Source: Priestia endophytica DSM 13796 (lineage in GTDB: Bacteria > Bacillota > Bacilli > Bacillales > Bacillaceae_H). Taken from it: a DNA stretch of 64,000 nt. Below are positions 34,002-44,359 of this stretch, in pieces. The notes beneath the pieces are model-generated. The model had not been told where the DNA came from, searched no databases, and saw only the letters and a list, made by a program, of their open reading frames with translations. The DNA is taken from assembly GCF_900115845.1 (NCBI RefSeq), contig NZ_FOXX01000004.1:186001-250000 (forward strand), read 5' to 3'. Both the position numbers and the translations under genes were made by a program. How positions within the stretch are numbered: the first letter of the stretch is position 1; each line of letters opens with the position of its first letter.

Positions 34002-34732
34002 TCTTCTTCTCCCATTAAAAATTGCTTTGTTCGTTCATGTGTAGGAGAGGTGAAAAAGTCTTGAACAGAAGCTCTTTCAACTAAACGTCCATCTTCAATT
34101 AACCAAACTAAATCTCCTACTCTTTTTGCTTGCTCAAGGTCATGAGTAACCCATACAATCGTTTTGTTCTCTTCTTTATTCAGGCGCAACACAAGGTCCT
34201 CCACTTCATGTGTTGAAAGAGGATCAAGAGCAGCTGTGATTTCATCTAAAAGAAGGATTGAACTATTATTAGCAAGCGTTCGTGCTAACGATAGTTTTTG
34301 CTTTTGCCCTCCTGATAGACTTCTAGCATCTTGTTGTAAAAGGGTTTTAGGAAGACCTGTAAAAGCTATCAACTGTTCAATGCTGTACGTCTGTTTTTTA
34401 TGAAGTTTATATGTAAGCAAAAGATTATCCTCGACAGTGCCGCCCAAAACAGGCGCATTTTGAAATGCAATGCCCACATGCTGTCGCAACTTACTTATGT
34501 TCCACTCCCGCACCTCCTTCCCTTCTACGACAACTTCTCCTTCATTAGGAGAAATGAGAAGATTACAAAGAGAAAGAAGCGTACTTTTTCCTGATCCAGA
34601 TGGACCAACAAAAACGACAATGGAATTTCGCTGAATCGTACCAGAAATGCCTTGAAGCACAGGCTTCATTTCTCCATTTTGGATAAAATGTTTACTAACA
34701 GATTTAAACTCAATAATAGGTGACTGAATCAT
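33989..34732 (-). CDS. FetA-like ABC transporter ATP-binding protein
   Basis: 247 residues: Walker A GPSGSGKST, Q-loop AFQNAPV, signature LSGGQKQKLSLARTL, Walker B ILLLDEITAALDP, H-loop VTHD. Partner of the UPF0014 permease, so the pair matches YjkB-YjkA/FetAB. AAGGTGTAAAACC precedes the ATG. A terminator for an upstream unit lies at 34907. Confidence 0.88.
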   Translation of the reverse strand: MIQSPIIEFKSVSKHFIQNGEMKPVLQGISGTIQRNSIVVFVGPSGSGKSTLLSLCNLLISPNEGEVVVEGKEVREWNISKLRQHVGIAFQNAPVLGGTVEDNLLLTYKLHKKQTYSIEQLIAFTGLPKTLLQQDARSLSGGQKQKLSLARTLANNSSILLLDEITAALDPLSTHEVEDLVLRLNKEENKTIVWVTHDLEQAKRVGDLVWLIEDGRLVERASVQDFFTSPTHERTKQFLMGEEEWTL

Positions 34733-34906
34733 AGGTTTTACACCTTTCTTCTCTTTTTATATGTACGGTTTTCACACTTTACTTTTCGTATGAATCCTAG
34801 TAAATTTTATCATTTATTGAACCTTATAGATAAGCCAAAATATAAAAAAGTTCATTAAAAAAAGATGCTAGTACAATTTTCCCGTCACTAAGTGTTAACT
34901 AAATGT

Positions 34907-34937
34907 AAAAGAGGCCTTTATCATTAAGGCCTCTTTT
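34907..34937. terminator. Terminator upstream of FetA-like gene
   Basis: AAAAGAGGCCTT and AAGGCCTCTTTT are exact arms around a seven-base loop, in the gap between two minus-strand genes. It terminates the peptidoglycan-binding protein transcript. Confidence 0.8.
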
Positions 34938-35068
34938 GCATGTTTTCTTTCTACTCTTTTCTTAATCATTCTCTATTCTTTTACAAGTAGCTTCTGTTTT
35001 TATTACATATTTATTTTGATAAACATCATATGTCTAACGATTATTTCTTGCGTACAAAAGAGGCAATA

Positions 35069-35629
35069 CTAGGGTAAATCTTCAACTACACGCCCATCTT
35101 TATAAATATGATACCATCCAATTGTACCTGTACCACCTTCATCTATCCAGTCCTTATTAGCTGCTTTGAATCTGTAATAAGACTGCTTTTTAGAGTCTTT
35201 TAGTAGTCTACCATCGCCACCGAATACAATATTGGTCCCTAACTTCTTCTGCCCTAATGCGATGGCATCATCGACGGTAAACTGCTGTCTTTCCACCTTA
35301 TTCTGATCTAAAGCAGCCCATGTTGCAGGTCCCACAATTCCATCTGAAGATAGATTATGATCCGCTTGAAACTGTTTTACTATACTTTGAGTTTTCGGGC
35401 CAAAAATCCCATCAATCCCTGTATTATACTTCACATCTGTAAGACTTTGTTGCAGGATTCGTACATAACTAGAGTGAGAACCAAGACGCAAAGTCGGTCG
35501 TGTTTCAGCTTTTGTTGCAATTTTTTGAGAATCAGCTTTAACTACTGCATGATTAGGCAATACTCCCATTGTTAAAGGTGTTGTGACAAGCATGAAAGTT
35601 GGAATAACAGCTAGCAATTTCTTTTTCAT
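35069..35629 (-). CDS. Secreted peptidoglycan-binding-domain protein
   Basis: 186 residues. A signal peptide (MKKKLLAVIPTFMLVTTPLTMGV... ending near ANA-like NHAVVKA) is followed by a PG_binding_1 domain (LRLGSHSSYVRILQQSL, GIDGIFGPKTQSIVKQFQADHNLSSDGIVGPATWAAL), then a C-terminal domain of about 75 residues (DDAIALGQKKLGTNIVFGGDG ... YYRFKAANKDW) that I do not recognise. It has no catalytic domain typical of hydrolases. Probably a cell-wall-associated protein. GGAGGTTAGTT precedes the ATG. Confidence 0.82.
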   Translation of the reverse strand: MKKKLLAVIPTFMLVTTPLTMGVLPNHAVVKADSQKIATKAETRPTLRLGSHSSYVRILQQSLTDVKYNTGIDGIFGPKTQSIVKQFQADHNLSSDGIVGPATWAALDQNKVERQQFTVDDAIALGQKKLGTNIVFGGDGRLLKDSKKQSYYRFKAANKDWIDEGGTGTIGWYHIYKDGRVVEDLP

Positions 35630-36353
35630 AATAACTAACCTCCATGTCTAATAATATGGTTCATTCCTTTTTCTGGTGTTCTAAATAAATCAACTTGATT
35701 AGTTACTTAGAACGCGATAAAAAACAGCTAAACAAACTACCCTTCCCCTGCCAGTAGTGAATCATTCGTCAATTAACTTACCTATATATAAATCTAACTA
35801 TAAATTTCCTTCATTTAAAAGCCATTAAAGGAAATTTGTATAATAATTACACCGTTTATACTACAACTATTACATAAATAAAACAACGGATTTTTGAAAA
35901 ATTAAAATTTTACATTTTTTAAAAATTATCCTCCAATATATTCTCTCTATCCTATATGAGTTATTTCCCATAAGAGTGCTCTTTCCTGACGTTGTTTAAA
36001 TAACTTCTTTGTGACTTCGATCTTCCTCATTGATTTAAAATTTATCTTTTTTAGGAAAAGTTACGCAATGCATACACCTAATCAAAAGGAGAACAATAAG
36101 CTAGAGGTTAACTTTATGACGGAAGATTTTATCCCAGAACCTACTAAATGCTGATCCTGCTAATCACTGTTGGTTACGTTGATTAGTATGTTGCTGCGTT
36201 GAATGCCTAATCTACGCTCTAAACAATTCTTTAAAGCAGTGTCCAAGTGTCATTGTTTTTGGTCTTAAAGAACTTCCTTTATTACTTTAAATCCATAAGA
36301 AAATCTGCATTTATTTAACTTGAAAATGACAAGTATTGTTAGGTGTGAAACAG
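35630..36353. other. Large intergenic region without clear gene
   Basis: About 720 bases between divergent genes. It contains AAATTTCCTT (35802-35811) and its exact reverse complement AAGGAAATTT (35828-35837). A 28-codon frame starts at 36068 but lacks a ribosome site. Neither strand shows recognisable family remains. Confidence 0.4.
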
Positions 36354-37025
36354 ATGTATAAAAAATTATTAGGGTTCTTCGGATTGATGTTATCTATTAC
36401 AGCAGTGTTTTTAGAAAAGGATACTTTGTTAGACGTAATAAAAGAAGGCACAATGATGTCTATAATCCTCAGTATTTTATTTATAGCTATTGTTTCTCAC
36501 TTTCCCATTATTCCTTTCTTTTTAGCTGTTGGTATAATGGGTGCTATCTTTGGCCTTCTAAAAGGAACTTTAATTTCGTTAATAGGCGTTATGATAGGTG
36601 CCTTGGCTGTTTTCTTTCTTACAAGATACAGCTTTCGAGATTTGATAAGCAAAAAAGTAAAGAATTCTCCTACAACAAGCAAATATGATGCCTATTTTGC
36701 TAACAATGCTTTTACATCCATCCTATTTTTCGGAGGACTACTCCCTCTTCTTCCTTCATTACTCACAAGTAGTTTATGTGGTTTGAGTAGCGTACGATGG
36801 ACTGTTTTTTTTCTTGCCTCACTAGTAGGTCAAATTCCAAGAGTTTTCGTTATGACAACAGCAGGGGCTTATTTTCCTACTAATAAGCTAATGTCATTAA
36901 GTATATATGTAGCCTATATTACCGTTACTTTATTGATGAGCTATCAAAAGTTTCCAAATTTATTTAGAGTAACAAAGGGAACAGACAGAGGAATAATGAA
37001 GATGATAAATAAACTTATTAAATAA
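36354..37025 (+). CDS. TVP38/TMEM64 (DedA-like) membrane protein
   Basis: 223 residues from ATG 36354 with AGGTGTGAA as ribosome site; a TTG 18 bases upstream is an alternative. Six or so hydrophobic segments; the SNARE-associated-like core GIMGAIFGLLKGTLISLIGVMIGALAVFFLTRYSF and GGLLPLLPSLLTSSLCGLSSVRWTVFFLASLVGQIPRVFV are typical of the TVP38 family. Family function is unsettled but some members affect phospholipid flipping. Confidence 0.82.
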   Translation: MYKKLLGFFGLMLSITAVFLEKDTLLDVIKEGTMMSIILSILFIAIVSHFPIIPFFLAVGIMGAIFGLLKGTLISLIGVMIGALAVFFLTRYSFRDLISKKVKNSPTTSKYDAYFANNAFTSILFFGGLLPLLPSLLTSSLCGLSSVRWTVFFLASLVGQIPRVFVMTTAGAYFPTNKLMSLSIYVAYITVTLLMSYQKFPNLFRVTKGTDRGIMKMINKLIK

Positions 37026-37060
37026 ACCAAGGATGTATATGAACTCATCCTTGGTTTATT
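37021..37060 (+). terminator. Terminator after TVP38-like gene
   Basis: AATAAACCAAGGATG pairs with CATCCTTGGTTTATT around a ten-base loop, followed by TTTT. The stem begins inside the stop codon. Confidence 0.9.
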
Positions 37061-37104
37061 TTTATCCTCTAGCACTATATATTAAAATAGCTCCTTAGCC
37101 ATAT

Positions 37105-37665
37105 TTAAACCCGCTGTCTTAACTTCAATATAAATCTCGTGAACCAATAAGCGAGAAATGCGATAATTAGATCTATGACATAAAAGTGAAAAGATGTAAT
37201 TCCTTTTTTTAATTCAATTATGTTAAGTGCTCCTTCAATAGGAGCAAGAATAAACGCAAATACAGCGCTTAAAACTAGTGTATAGAGCATAAAGCTTTTT
37301 TTGTGATTCGTACAATACTGATAGAGAAGTAAAAATCCTATAGGGAGAACAGACGCCGTAATATTTATAGAGCGAGGTAATAAAGGAGTTAAATAATAAC
37401 CTCTAATAACATAACCGCTATTTGTTAATGCAAGCTCTGTGTATGTCCACATTATATGTACTGTATAACCGAAGAAAAATACTTCAAAAATTCGTTTTCG
37501 ATCAACCGTAAAATACAATAGGACAAGAGGAATAATTAAAGAAGCAAGAACTAACCAAAAATGCCAGTTTCCAAAATCTGAATACTTTTCCCAATAAGAA
37601 GAGAATAAAGAAGACGTCTCTTGCCCTTTACTATAGATTTTCTCTAAGTGCTGCTCACGATCCAT
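37105..37665 (-). CDS. CBO0543-family multi-pass membrane protein
   Basis: 186 residues with a soluble N-terminal stretch of about 35 residues followed by five hydrophobic segments. The text FGNWHFWLVLASLIIPLVLLYFTVDRKRIFEVFFFGY and APIEGALNIIELKKGITSFHFYVIDL is characteristic of the CBO0543 family. The function is unknown. GGAGGTTCTTTT precedes the ATG. Single gene. Confidence 0.8.
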   Translation of the reverse strand: MDREQHLEKIYSKGQETSSLFSSYWEKYSDFGNWHFWLVLASLIIPLVLLYFTVDRKRIFEVFFFGYTVHIMWTYTELALTNSGYVIRGYYLTPLLPRSINITASVLPIGFLLLYQYCTNHKKSFMLYTLVLSAVFAFILAPIEGALNIIELKKGITSFHFYVIDLIIAFLAYWFTRFILKLRQRV

Positions 37666-37789
37666 AAAAGAACCTCCTAGTGAAACGTTCTTTTTAGTCT
37701 TGTTACAACACTTCTTTTTTATACACAGTTCATCTTCTACTCCTTATGTAATAAACCCATGAAGCAAAATAAATTTGTTCATTCGTATC

Positions 37790-38641
37790 TTATAACTTCT
37801 GTAAAAAACGAATAAACTTTTTCACACTTTGAGATCTTTGCTTTCCTTTCTTCACCCCAAATTGAATTTGAACACCTTCTGAAAGCTCCTCAAACTGTAC
37901 AATCTTCCTACTCAGACGAGAATGTGCTATATCTGCTGGAATAACACTCATTCCGAGTCCATTAGAAATCCCTTGCAAGATCGATTCTAATGAGTCAAAT
38001 TCCATTAAAACTGGTTTATCGAAATTATGGTTTTGAGAGAACTCTAACATTTTCTTTCTATATATACAATTTGGGTCACTATTTACGAGTAATGTTGGAG
38101 ATGATTCCCTCTTATCATTACCTTTACAAGATAGAAGAACAACTTTCTCATGATCACAATAAACTTCTTCAAATCGATCTTCATCGTTATCTCCACTGAA
38201 AAAAAGTCCATCAATTTCTCCATATAAAAGTTGCTCTTGTAGTATTTGTTTTGTATCTGTTTTGATTTTTACTTTTATATTCTTATTTTGTTTTAAGAAA
38301 CCGGAGAGAAAATGAGGGATTTTAAAGGCAGAAATGGTTTGAGAAGCTCCAATTGTTAAAGAACCCTCCCCTTTCTCCTCATTCAATTTTGTTTTTACTT
38401 CATCCATTAAAAAGAGAATTTTTTCAGTATACTCTAATAAGAGAACTCCTTCATCCGTTAATGTAACTCCTCGATTTGTTCGATTTAATAATTTAGTATC
38501 TAGTTCTTCTTCTAAATGTTTTATTCTCCCACTAACATTTGATTGAACGTACCCTAACATTGCTGCAGCTTTTGATATTGATTTCTGCTCTGCTACGTAT
38601 TTAAAGATTCTTAAATCTTGGCTTTCCAAAGGTAAACTCAC
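37790..38641 (-). CDS. LysR-family transcriptional regulator
   Basis: 283 residues. N-terminal HTH with FKYVAEQKSISKAAAMLGYVQSNVSGRIKHLEEEL, followed by the periplasmic-binding-like ligand domain. The start used is GTG 38641, whose ribosome site AAAGGAG overlaps it; TTG four codons later is possible. Divergent from the short-chain dehydrogenase, which is the obvious target; a LysR-like dyad lies just upstream. Confidence 0.85.
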   Translation of the reverse strand: MSLPLESQDLRIFKYVAEQKSISKAAAMLGYVQSNVSGRIKHLEEELDTKLLNRTNRGVTLTDEGVLLLEYTEKILFLMDEVKTKLNEEKGEGSLTIGASQTISAFKIPHFLSGFLKQNKNIKVKIKTDTKQILQEQLLYGEIDGLFFSGDNDEDRFEEVYCDHEKVVLLSCKGNDKRESSPTLLVNSDPNCIYRKKMLEFSQNHNFDKPVLMEFDSLESILQGISNGLGMSVIPADIAHSRLSRKIVQFEELSEGVQIQFGVKKGKQRSQSVKKFIRFLQKL

Positions 38642-38649
38642 TCCTTTGA

Positions 38650-38666
38650 TATCATTTAAAATGATA
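38650..38666. promoter_or_regulatory. Candidate LysR box between lysR and SDR genes
   Basis: TATCATT-TAA-AATGATA: 7-base inverted arms, starting nine bases upstream of the lysR start. Divergent genes and dyad fit LysR autoregulation. Confidence 0.45.
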
Positions 38667-38749
38667 CTGGTCTTATTATTAACTATTATATCTTCTTTAC
38701 ATAATAAAGTTATAATAAATTACGATAAAGAGAAAGGGAGGATAAGAAC

Positions 38750-39493
38750 ATGAGCGATTTTGAAAACAAAGCATATATTATCACTGGCGGGGGTACTGGT
38801 GTTGGAAGAGCAATTTCATTAAAATTAGCAGAAAGAGGCGCAAAAGTTATTATCAATTATCGTAAATCAGAAAAAGAAGCAAGGGAAGTAACTGAGAAAA
38901 TTACAGAGTGCGGAGGTATCGCTCTCCCCTTTAGAGCAGACGTTGCGATAGAAAAGGAAGTTCGTGAAATGGTGTCACAAACTATAAAGGAGTTTGGGCA
39001 AATAGATGGATTAGTGAATAATGCTAGTATTACTGCTCAAATTGCTATGAATGATTTAGAATCTGCCACAGATGAAATATGGGATTCCTTGTACGATGTA
39101 AATGTAAAAGGCATGTTTCATTGTATAAAAGCTGTTGTGCCCTTTATGAAGAAACAAGGTTCAGGCGCTATAGTGAATTTAGGAAGCGTAGCTGGAACAA
39201 CCGGAATTGGCTCTTCTATCCCCTATGCAGCAACAAAGGCAGCTATTCATAACATGACAAGATCTCTAGCAATTGCTCTTTCCCCTCATATTCGAGTAAA
39301 CTGCATATCTCCAGGTGCTATAGAAACAAGATGGTGGTCTGGTCATAAAGATAAGATGTATGAGCTTGCTGGGAACCTACCGCTTCAACGTATTTCATCA
39401 CCAAACGATATTGCAGATGCTGTCCTTTTTCAACTTACGCAGGCGTCTGTTACAGGCCAAGTATTTACTATTGATAATGGTCAAACTCTTTAG
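38750..39493 (+). CDS. Short-chain dehydrogenase/reductase (FabG-like)
   Basis: 247 residues with the NAD(P) motif TGGGTGVGRA at residues about 12-20, NNA (VNNASI), catalytic Ser-Tyr-Lys in GSVAGTTGIGSSIPYAATKAA and the C-terminal VTGQVFTIDNGQTL. FabG-like text, but probably a secondary-metabolite or sugar dehydrogenase since no fatty-acid genes adjoin. GGGAGGATAAGAAC precedes the ATG. Divergent LysR gene likely regulates it. Confidence 0.85.
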   Translation: MSDFENKAYIITGGGTGVGRAISLKLAERGAKVIINYRKSEKEAREVTEKITECGGIALPFRADVAIEKEVREMVSQTIKEFGQIDGLVNNASITAQIAMNDLESATDEIWDSLYDVNVKGMFHCIKAVVPFMKKQGSGAIVNLGSVAGTTGIGSSIPYAATKAAIHNMTRSLAIALSPHIRVNCISPGAIETRWWSGHKDKMYELAGNLPLQRISSPNDIADAVLFQLTQASVTGQVFTIDNGQTL

Positions 39494-39659
39494 TTCTAAA
39501 TAGGTGTTATTTCTATATTTTTTATTTTGTATTTCTTTTAGAACAACATTTATTTAGATAACTTTTCTATTTTATAACCTATTTCTCCATATAAAAACAA
39601 GGAGGGATTTTAATAAACCTCTTTGTTTTTATATCAGTTTGTTATAAATTCATTTCCTC

Positions 39660-40028
39660 TTATTCATAGCTGCGTGATTTTTTATCATCTATCCTAATAT
39701 TTCCCCTTATACCAGAACCCTTCTTCCCTCGTCCCCACCACATTGCTAAAACGAAGATAGACCAAAAAGAAAGGACAATGCTAATGCCTATAATGCCTGT
39801 CCAATAGATCTCTATTCCCTTTTTGCTAATTTTGCTCTTTCTCGTAAATATGTAGAGACAGATTCCCGTAACGATATATAAAAGAACAGTAACGATGGTT
39901 GTAAAAGTAAGACAATACAGTGCATTTATCCCTATAACCCCTTCAAGAAAATAAGCCATATCTTGACCAAAGATGCCTAATGCGGTAGCCACAGTGAGTA
40001 AGATACAGATACAAATGTTAGCTTTCAT
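39660..40028 (-). CDS. Hypothetical three- to four-segment membrane protein
   Basis: 122 residues: hydrophobic segments at about residues 4-24, 30-64 and 76-96, with a basic C-terminal tail. AAGGAGTTTTATA precedes the ATG. It lies 84 bases downstream of the XRE regulator on the same strand, so it may be its partner. I do not recognise the family. Confidence 0.6.
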   Translation of the reverse strand: MKANICICILLTVATALGIFGQDMAYFLEGVIGINALYCLTFTTIVTVLLYIVTGICLYIFTRKSKISKKGIEIYWTGIIGISIVLSFWSIFVLAMWWGRGKKGSGIRGNIRIDDKKSRSYE

Positions 40029-40111
40029 TATAAAACTCCTTACGTAATTAAGTTCCTACGTCCACAATCACTAAAACGAAAACAGATAGAACTCTTCTCA
40101 TAATAAAAAGA

Positions 40112-40522
40112 TCAATCATCCTTCAGTTTGAATTCTTGTATCATATTTTCCGCGACCTTTTTTAAACTTCCATAGAAAACAATAAGTAAAGCTCCTATGA
40201 TATTTGAAATACTAGAAAGTATTAATAAATTAAAGAAAACTCCAAGAAACATGCCGATAATTATAATAGTAAACCCAAGATATAAACCCGTACTTAGAAA
40301 GTCCTCTTTTTCCTCAGATGTAAATCTGTCTTTTCTCATCAAGTCATAGAGCGGAATTTGATAATACTTACTTATCTTCATTAGTTGGTTTGCATTTGGC
40401 TCACTTCTGTTGTTTTCCCAGTCATCAATGGTTTCTTTTGATACTTCAATGTGATGAGCAAATTCTTCTTTAGAAATGCCTTTCATTTCCCTCAACTTAC
40501 TCAGTCGAGCGCCTATACTCAC
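40112..40522 (-). CDS. XRE-family regulator with C-terminal membrane segments
   Basis: 136 residues from GTG 40522, preceded by GGAGGTTATTT. Residues 5-58 are a Cro/C1 HTH (LSKLREMKGISKEEFAHHIEVSKETIDDWENNRSEPNANQLMKIS). Residues about 75-120 form two hydrophobic segments, so the regulator would be membrane-tethered. Such XRE-TM proteins often act with a neighbouring membrane protein, which the next gene may be. Confidence 0.8.
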   Translation of the reverse strand: MSIGARLSKLREMKGISKEEFAHHIEVSKETIDDWENNRSEPNANQLMKISKYYQIPLYDLMRKDRFTSEEKEDFLSTGLYLGFTIIIIGMFLGVFFNLLILSSISNIIGALLIVFYGSLKKVAENMIQEFKLKDD

Positions 40523-40877
40523 TCAAATAACCTCCTGCGTTCCCTCTTTATTAACAAATCCGTTTTTTACTTAACTCTCTTTTCATTTACGGCTATCAAT
40601 CAACTAGGTTTCTCTTTTCTCAAAATTTATTTACGACCGCAGTTATAAAATTTTCAGTTTCTTCTTATCTGTACTGAATCTATTATCCGTTGAAACAAAC
40701 GTCATACTTTGTTCTTTAACGCCATTTAAGAGAGAATCTCCTTTCCCTCTATCAAAGTAAAAGTTATATTCTTTCTACGTACAGGAGGAGATTAGAAGGA
40801 ATAATAAGAATTAATTTGGTAATAACAAAAAAAGGAATCTGAACTCCACTACATATGAAAAAGAAAGGATGTTGTAT
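40523..40877. other. 355-base region upstream of the P450 gene
   Basis: Between the divergent XRE gene and the CYP102 gene. It contains AGGAGGAG near 40783 with no start codon after it. I looked for the 20-bp Bm3R1-type palindrome of the B. megaterium BM3 promoter and did not find it, nor a TetR-type repressor gene. Confidence 0.5.
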
Positions 40878-43800
40878 ATGACCAAAGGTTTGAATATTCC
40901 CCAACCTAAAACATTTGGCCCACTCGGTAACTTACCTTTAATTAATAGAGACAAGCCGACTTTATCTCTTTGCGAACTTGCAGAAGAACATGGTCCAATC
41001 TTTCGCTTTAAGACGCCTGGTGCTGAGAGTGTTGTTGTTTCTGGACACAAATTAGTAAAAGAAGTTTGTGATGAATCACGATTTGATAAAAGTATTAAGG
41101 GACCTTTAGAAAATGTTCGGGCTTTTTCTGGTGACGGGCTTTTTACGAGTTGGACACATGAACCAAATTGGAAAAAAGCTCATCATATTCTTCTTCCGAC
41201 CTTCAGTCAGCGAGCAATGAAGGGTTATCATTCAATGATGGTGGATATTGCAACACAACTTATTCAGAAATGGGCACGTCTTAATCCAAAAGAAAGCATC
41301 AACGTCCCAGAAGATATGACACGCCTAACGCTAGATACCATTGGGTTATGTGGGTTTAACTATCGTTTTAACAGTTATTATCGAGAAACGCCTCACCCTT
41401 TTATTAATAGTATGGTTCGTGCTCTTGATGAAGCAATGCATCAAGGACAGCGCCTTGGCATTCAGGATAAACTAATGGTAAGAACAAGACGTCAGTTTCA
41501 GCACGATATTCAAGCTATGTTTTCGTTAGTAGACAGCATTATTGCAGAGCGGAAAAGAACTAAAACAGAAGATGAAGGAGATTTACTATCTTTAATGCTT
41601 CATGCAAAAGATCCTGAAACAGGTGAGACATTAGATGATGAAAATATCCGCTATCAAATTATTACATTCTTAATTGCTGGTCATGAAACAACGAGTGGTT
41701 TACTATCTTTTGCATTATACTTTTTATTAAAAAATCCTGACAAAATGAAAAAAGCGTATGAGGAAGTTGATGCCGTTTTAACAGATTCGTCTCCTTCTTA
41801 TAAACAGATTTTAGAACTAAAATATGTTCGGATGATCTTAAATGAAGCTCTCCGATTATGGCCAACAGCGCCAGGATTTAGATTGTATGCAAAAGAAGAT
41901 ACATGGTTAGAGGAAAAATACTTCATAAAAAAAGATGAAGCTATCTCTGTTCTGATTCCTCAATTACATCGTGATAAAGAAGCATGGGGAGATGATGTTG
42001 AAGCATTCCGTCCTGAACGATTTAAAGATCAGAGCAAAGTACCCCACCATGCTTACAAACCGTTTGGAAATGGGCAGCGAGCATGTATTGGCATGCAGTT
42101 TGCTCTTCATGAAGCAACCCTTGTGTTAGGAATGATTCTTCAACACTTTAATCTTATTGATTACAAAAATTATGAATTAGATATAAAACAAACGCTAACC
42201 TTAAAACCGGATGATTTCAAAGTTCGCGTTGAGTTGCGCCATAAGGACTCCATTATTTCTCCTACTATTTCAACACAAAAAAAAGAAGCAGATGATGAAA
42301 AGAAAAAAACACTTCAGCCATCTTCTATTATCGGACTAGACAATAGGCCCCTCCTTGTTCTTTATGGTTCTGATACAGGGACAGCCGAAGGAATTGCACG
42401 AGAACTTGCGGATACCGCTAGTTTACATGGAGTTAGAAGTAAAGTTGCTCCCCTTAATGATTATATAGGCCAACTTCCAAAAGAAGGAGCGCTTATCATT
42501 GTGACCTCTTCCTATAATGGAAAACCACCAAGCAATGCAAGTCAGTTTGTTCAATGGTTAGAAGAAGTTGAACCTGGCGAACTCCATGATGTTCACTATG
42601 CTGTATTAGGCTGTGGAGACCATAACTGGGCTAGTACGTATCAGTATGTTCCAAGATTTATTGATGAACAGCTTGCGCTCAAAGGTGCTATAAGATTCTC
42701 AACTCGTGGAGAAACGGATGCAAGTGGAGATTTTGATACCCAGTTCGAACAATGGAAAAACACGATGTGGAAAGACGCAATGAACACTTTTGGATTAAAG
42801 TTAAATGAAAACGTAGAAAAAGAGCGAAGCACACTTAACATACAATTTGTGAGCGGTCTTGGAGAGTCCCCTCTTGCTCAATCATACGAGGCAGCTTATG
42901 CCTCTATTAGCAAAAACATTGAGCTCCAGCTACCTGGAAGTGAACGAAGTACAAGACATATTGAAATTACGTTACCAGAAGAAGTGACTTATCAAGAAGG
43001 AGATCATCTTGGAGTTTTACCAAGTAACAGTAAAGAAAATGTAGAACGAATTCTAAAACGATTTTCATTGAATGGTAATAACCAAGTGAAGCTAACAGCA
43101 AGTGGAAGCAGTGCAGCTCACCTTCCTTTGAATCGTCCGATTAGCCTTCATAATCTTTTAAGCTATAGCGTGGAAATTCAGGAACCTGCCACTCGAGCCC
43201 AAATACGTGAACTGTCCGCTTACACAGTTTGTCCGCCTCACAAGCGTGAATTGGAAGAGTTATTAGAGGAAGACAATTACAAAGTTCAAATCATCAATAA
43301 AAGAATTTCTATGCTTGATTTAATGGAAAAATACGAAGCTTGTGAAATGCCCTTTGAACGCTTTTTAGAGCTTTTACGCCCGCTTAAACCAAGATTTTAT
43401 TCTATTTCAAGCTCTCCCCGAGTGAACGCACAATGTGCAAGTATTACCGTTGCGGTCGTTCGTGCCCCTGCGTGGAGTGGTCATGGTGAATATCGAGGAG
43501 TTGCGTCAAACTATTTAGCAGCTCAAGAAGAAGGAAATGATATTTTAATGTTTGTGCGTACTCCACAATCTCATTTCCAACTGCCTAAAAACACTGAAAC
43601 ACCCATTATTATGGTAGGTCCAGGTACAGGAATAGCGCCGTTCCGAGGATTTCTCCAGGCACGTGAAACATTGAAAAAAGACGGCAAAACACTTGGTAAA
43701 GCATATCTCTACTTTGGATGTAGAAATGAAAATGATTTTATTTATAAAGAAGAACTTGAGAAATACGAGAGAGATGGAATTGTTGAGATTCACACAGCCT

Positions 43801-44060
43801 TCTCTCGGATACAGAACACGTCTAAAACATATGTACAACACTTGATTGCTAAAAACGCAGAAGAAATCATTCGTATCCTTGAGGAAGGTGCAAGACTTTA
43901 TATATGTGGAGACGGAAGTAAAATGGCTCCTGAAGTTGAAAACACCTTACAAGATGCTTATAGCTCTCTCTATAATGTTGATGAACAGGAAGCACAAAAA
44001 TGGCTAGATAACCTTCTAGCAAAAGGAATTTATGCGAAAGATGTTTGGTCAGGAATTTGA
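40878..44060 (+). CDS. Self-sufficient P450:reductase fusion, CYP102A type
   Basis: 1060 residues from ATG 40878, with AGAAAGGATG eight bases away. A P450 haem domain (1-470) is fused to a CPR-like reductase: flavodoxin domain (about 485-640, [10 protein letters not shown]), FAD domain ([10 protein letters not shown]) and NADPH domain ([25 protein letters not shown]). Haem ligand is C403 ([10 protein letters not shown]); AGHETT is the I-helix oxygen motif. Family members hydroxylate fatty acids near the omega end with electrons from NADPH. Text follows B. subtilis CYP102A2 more closely than BM3: the BM3 R47/Y51 carboxylate anchor is Ala/Val here, as in CYP102A2. BM3 A330 and S332 positions read Gly and Arg. 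No FatR/Bm3R1 gene adjoins. Confidence 0.93.
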   Translation: MTKGLNIPQPKTFGPLGNLPLINRDKPTLSLCELAEEHGPIFRFKTPGAESVVVSGHKLVKEVCDESRFDKSIKGPLENVRAFSGDGLFTSWTHEPNWKKAHHILLPTFSQRAMKGYHSMMVDIATQLIQKWARLNPKESINVPEDMTRLTLDTIGLCGFNYRFNSYYRETPHPFINSMVRALDEAMHQGQRLGIQDKLMVRTRRQFQHDIQAMFSLVDSIIAERKRTKTEDEGDLLSLMLHAKDPETGETLDDENIRYQIITFLIAGHETTSGLLSFALYFLLKNPDKMKKAYEEVDAVLTDSSPSYKQILELKYVRMILNEALRLWPTAPGFRLYAKEDTWLEEKYFIKKDEAISVLIPQLHRDKEAWGDDVEAFRPERFKDQSKVPHHAYKPFGNGQRACIGMQFALHEATLVLGMILQHFNLIDYKNYELDIKQTLTLKPDDFKVRVELRHKDSIISPTISTQKKEADDEKKKTLQPSSIIGLDNRPLLVLYGSDTGTAEGIARELADTASLHGVRSKVAPLNDYIGQLPKEGALIIVTSSYNGKPPSNASQFVQWLEEVEPGELHDVHYAVLGCGDHNWASTYQYVPRFIDEQLALKGAIRFSTRGETDASGDFDTQFEQWKNTMWKDAMNTFGLKLNENVEKERSTLNIQFVSGLGESPLAQSYEAAYASISKNIELQLPGSERSTRHIEITLPEEVTYQEGDHLGVLPSNSKENVERILKRFSLNGNNQVKLTASGSSAAHLPLNRPISLHNLLSYSVEIQEPATRAQIRELSAYTVCPPHKRELEELLEEDNYKVQIINKRISMLDLMEKYEACEMPFERFLELLRPLKPRFYSISSSPRVNAQCASITVAVVRAPAWSGHGEYRGVASNYLAAQEEGNDILMFVRTPQSHFQLPKNTETPIIMVGPGTGIAPFRGFLQARETLKKDGKTLGKAYLYFGCRNENDFIYKEELEKYERDGIVEIHTAFSRIQNTSKTYVQHLIAKNAEEIIRILEEGARLYICGDGSKMAPEVENTLQDAYSSLYNVDEQEAQKWLDNLLAKGIYAKDVWSGI

Positions 44061-44109
44061 TATATGATAAAAGGCATAAGGTGCTTTTCCTTATGCTTTT
44101 TATCATATA
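44061..44109 (+). terminator. Terminator after CYP102 gene
   Basis: TATATGATAAAA-GCATAAGG and CCTTATGC-TTTTATCATATA form a 20-bp imperfect stem directly after the stop codon. Confidence 0.8.
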
Positions 44110-44359
44110 AATGTCTTTTACCCAGAGAACAGGGGAAAATGCAGCTCAATTCATTGAAAACCACAAGGAAAAAGCTGGAGAACTAAAAGGAGAATAAATA
44201 TAAAAATAATTTTCTATAATCTATGACTAATCAGCAGCATCCTTAATTTTAAAATGAGCTATCTCTTTTAAATATTTCTTCAAAATAAAAAGGACCAAAC
44301 GGCCCTTTCTACTTTATCTTTTATGAGTTTTATTTAAAATTGTACTAACCTTATCCATC
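44110..44359. other. Intergenic region after CYP102
   Basis: A 28-codon frame (44111-44197, MSFTQRTGENAAQ...) is hydrophilic and could be the tail of a lost gene, but it has no ribosome site. Otherwise AT-rich, with no gene. Confidence 0.35.

Noticed and set aside
40523-40877. Bm3R1-type operator or Barbie box in the P450 promoter
   Set aside because: Looked for the 20-bp palindrome known from BM3; no acceptable match seen.
44111-44197. 28-codon hydrophilic frame after CYP102
   Set aside because: No ribosome site and it abuts the terminator; too little to support a gene.
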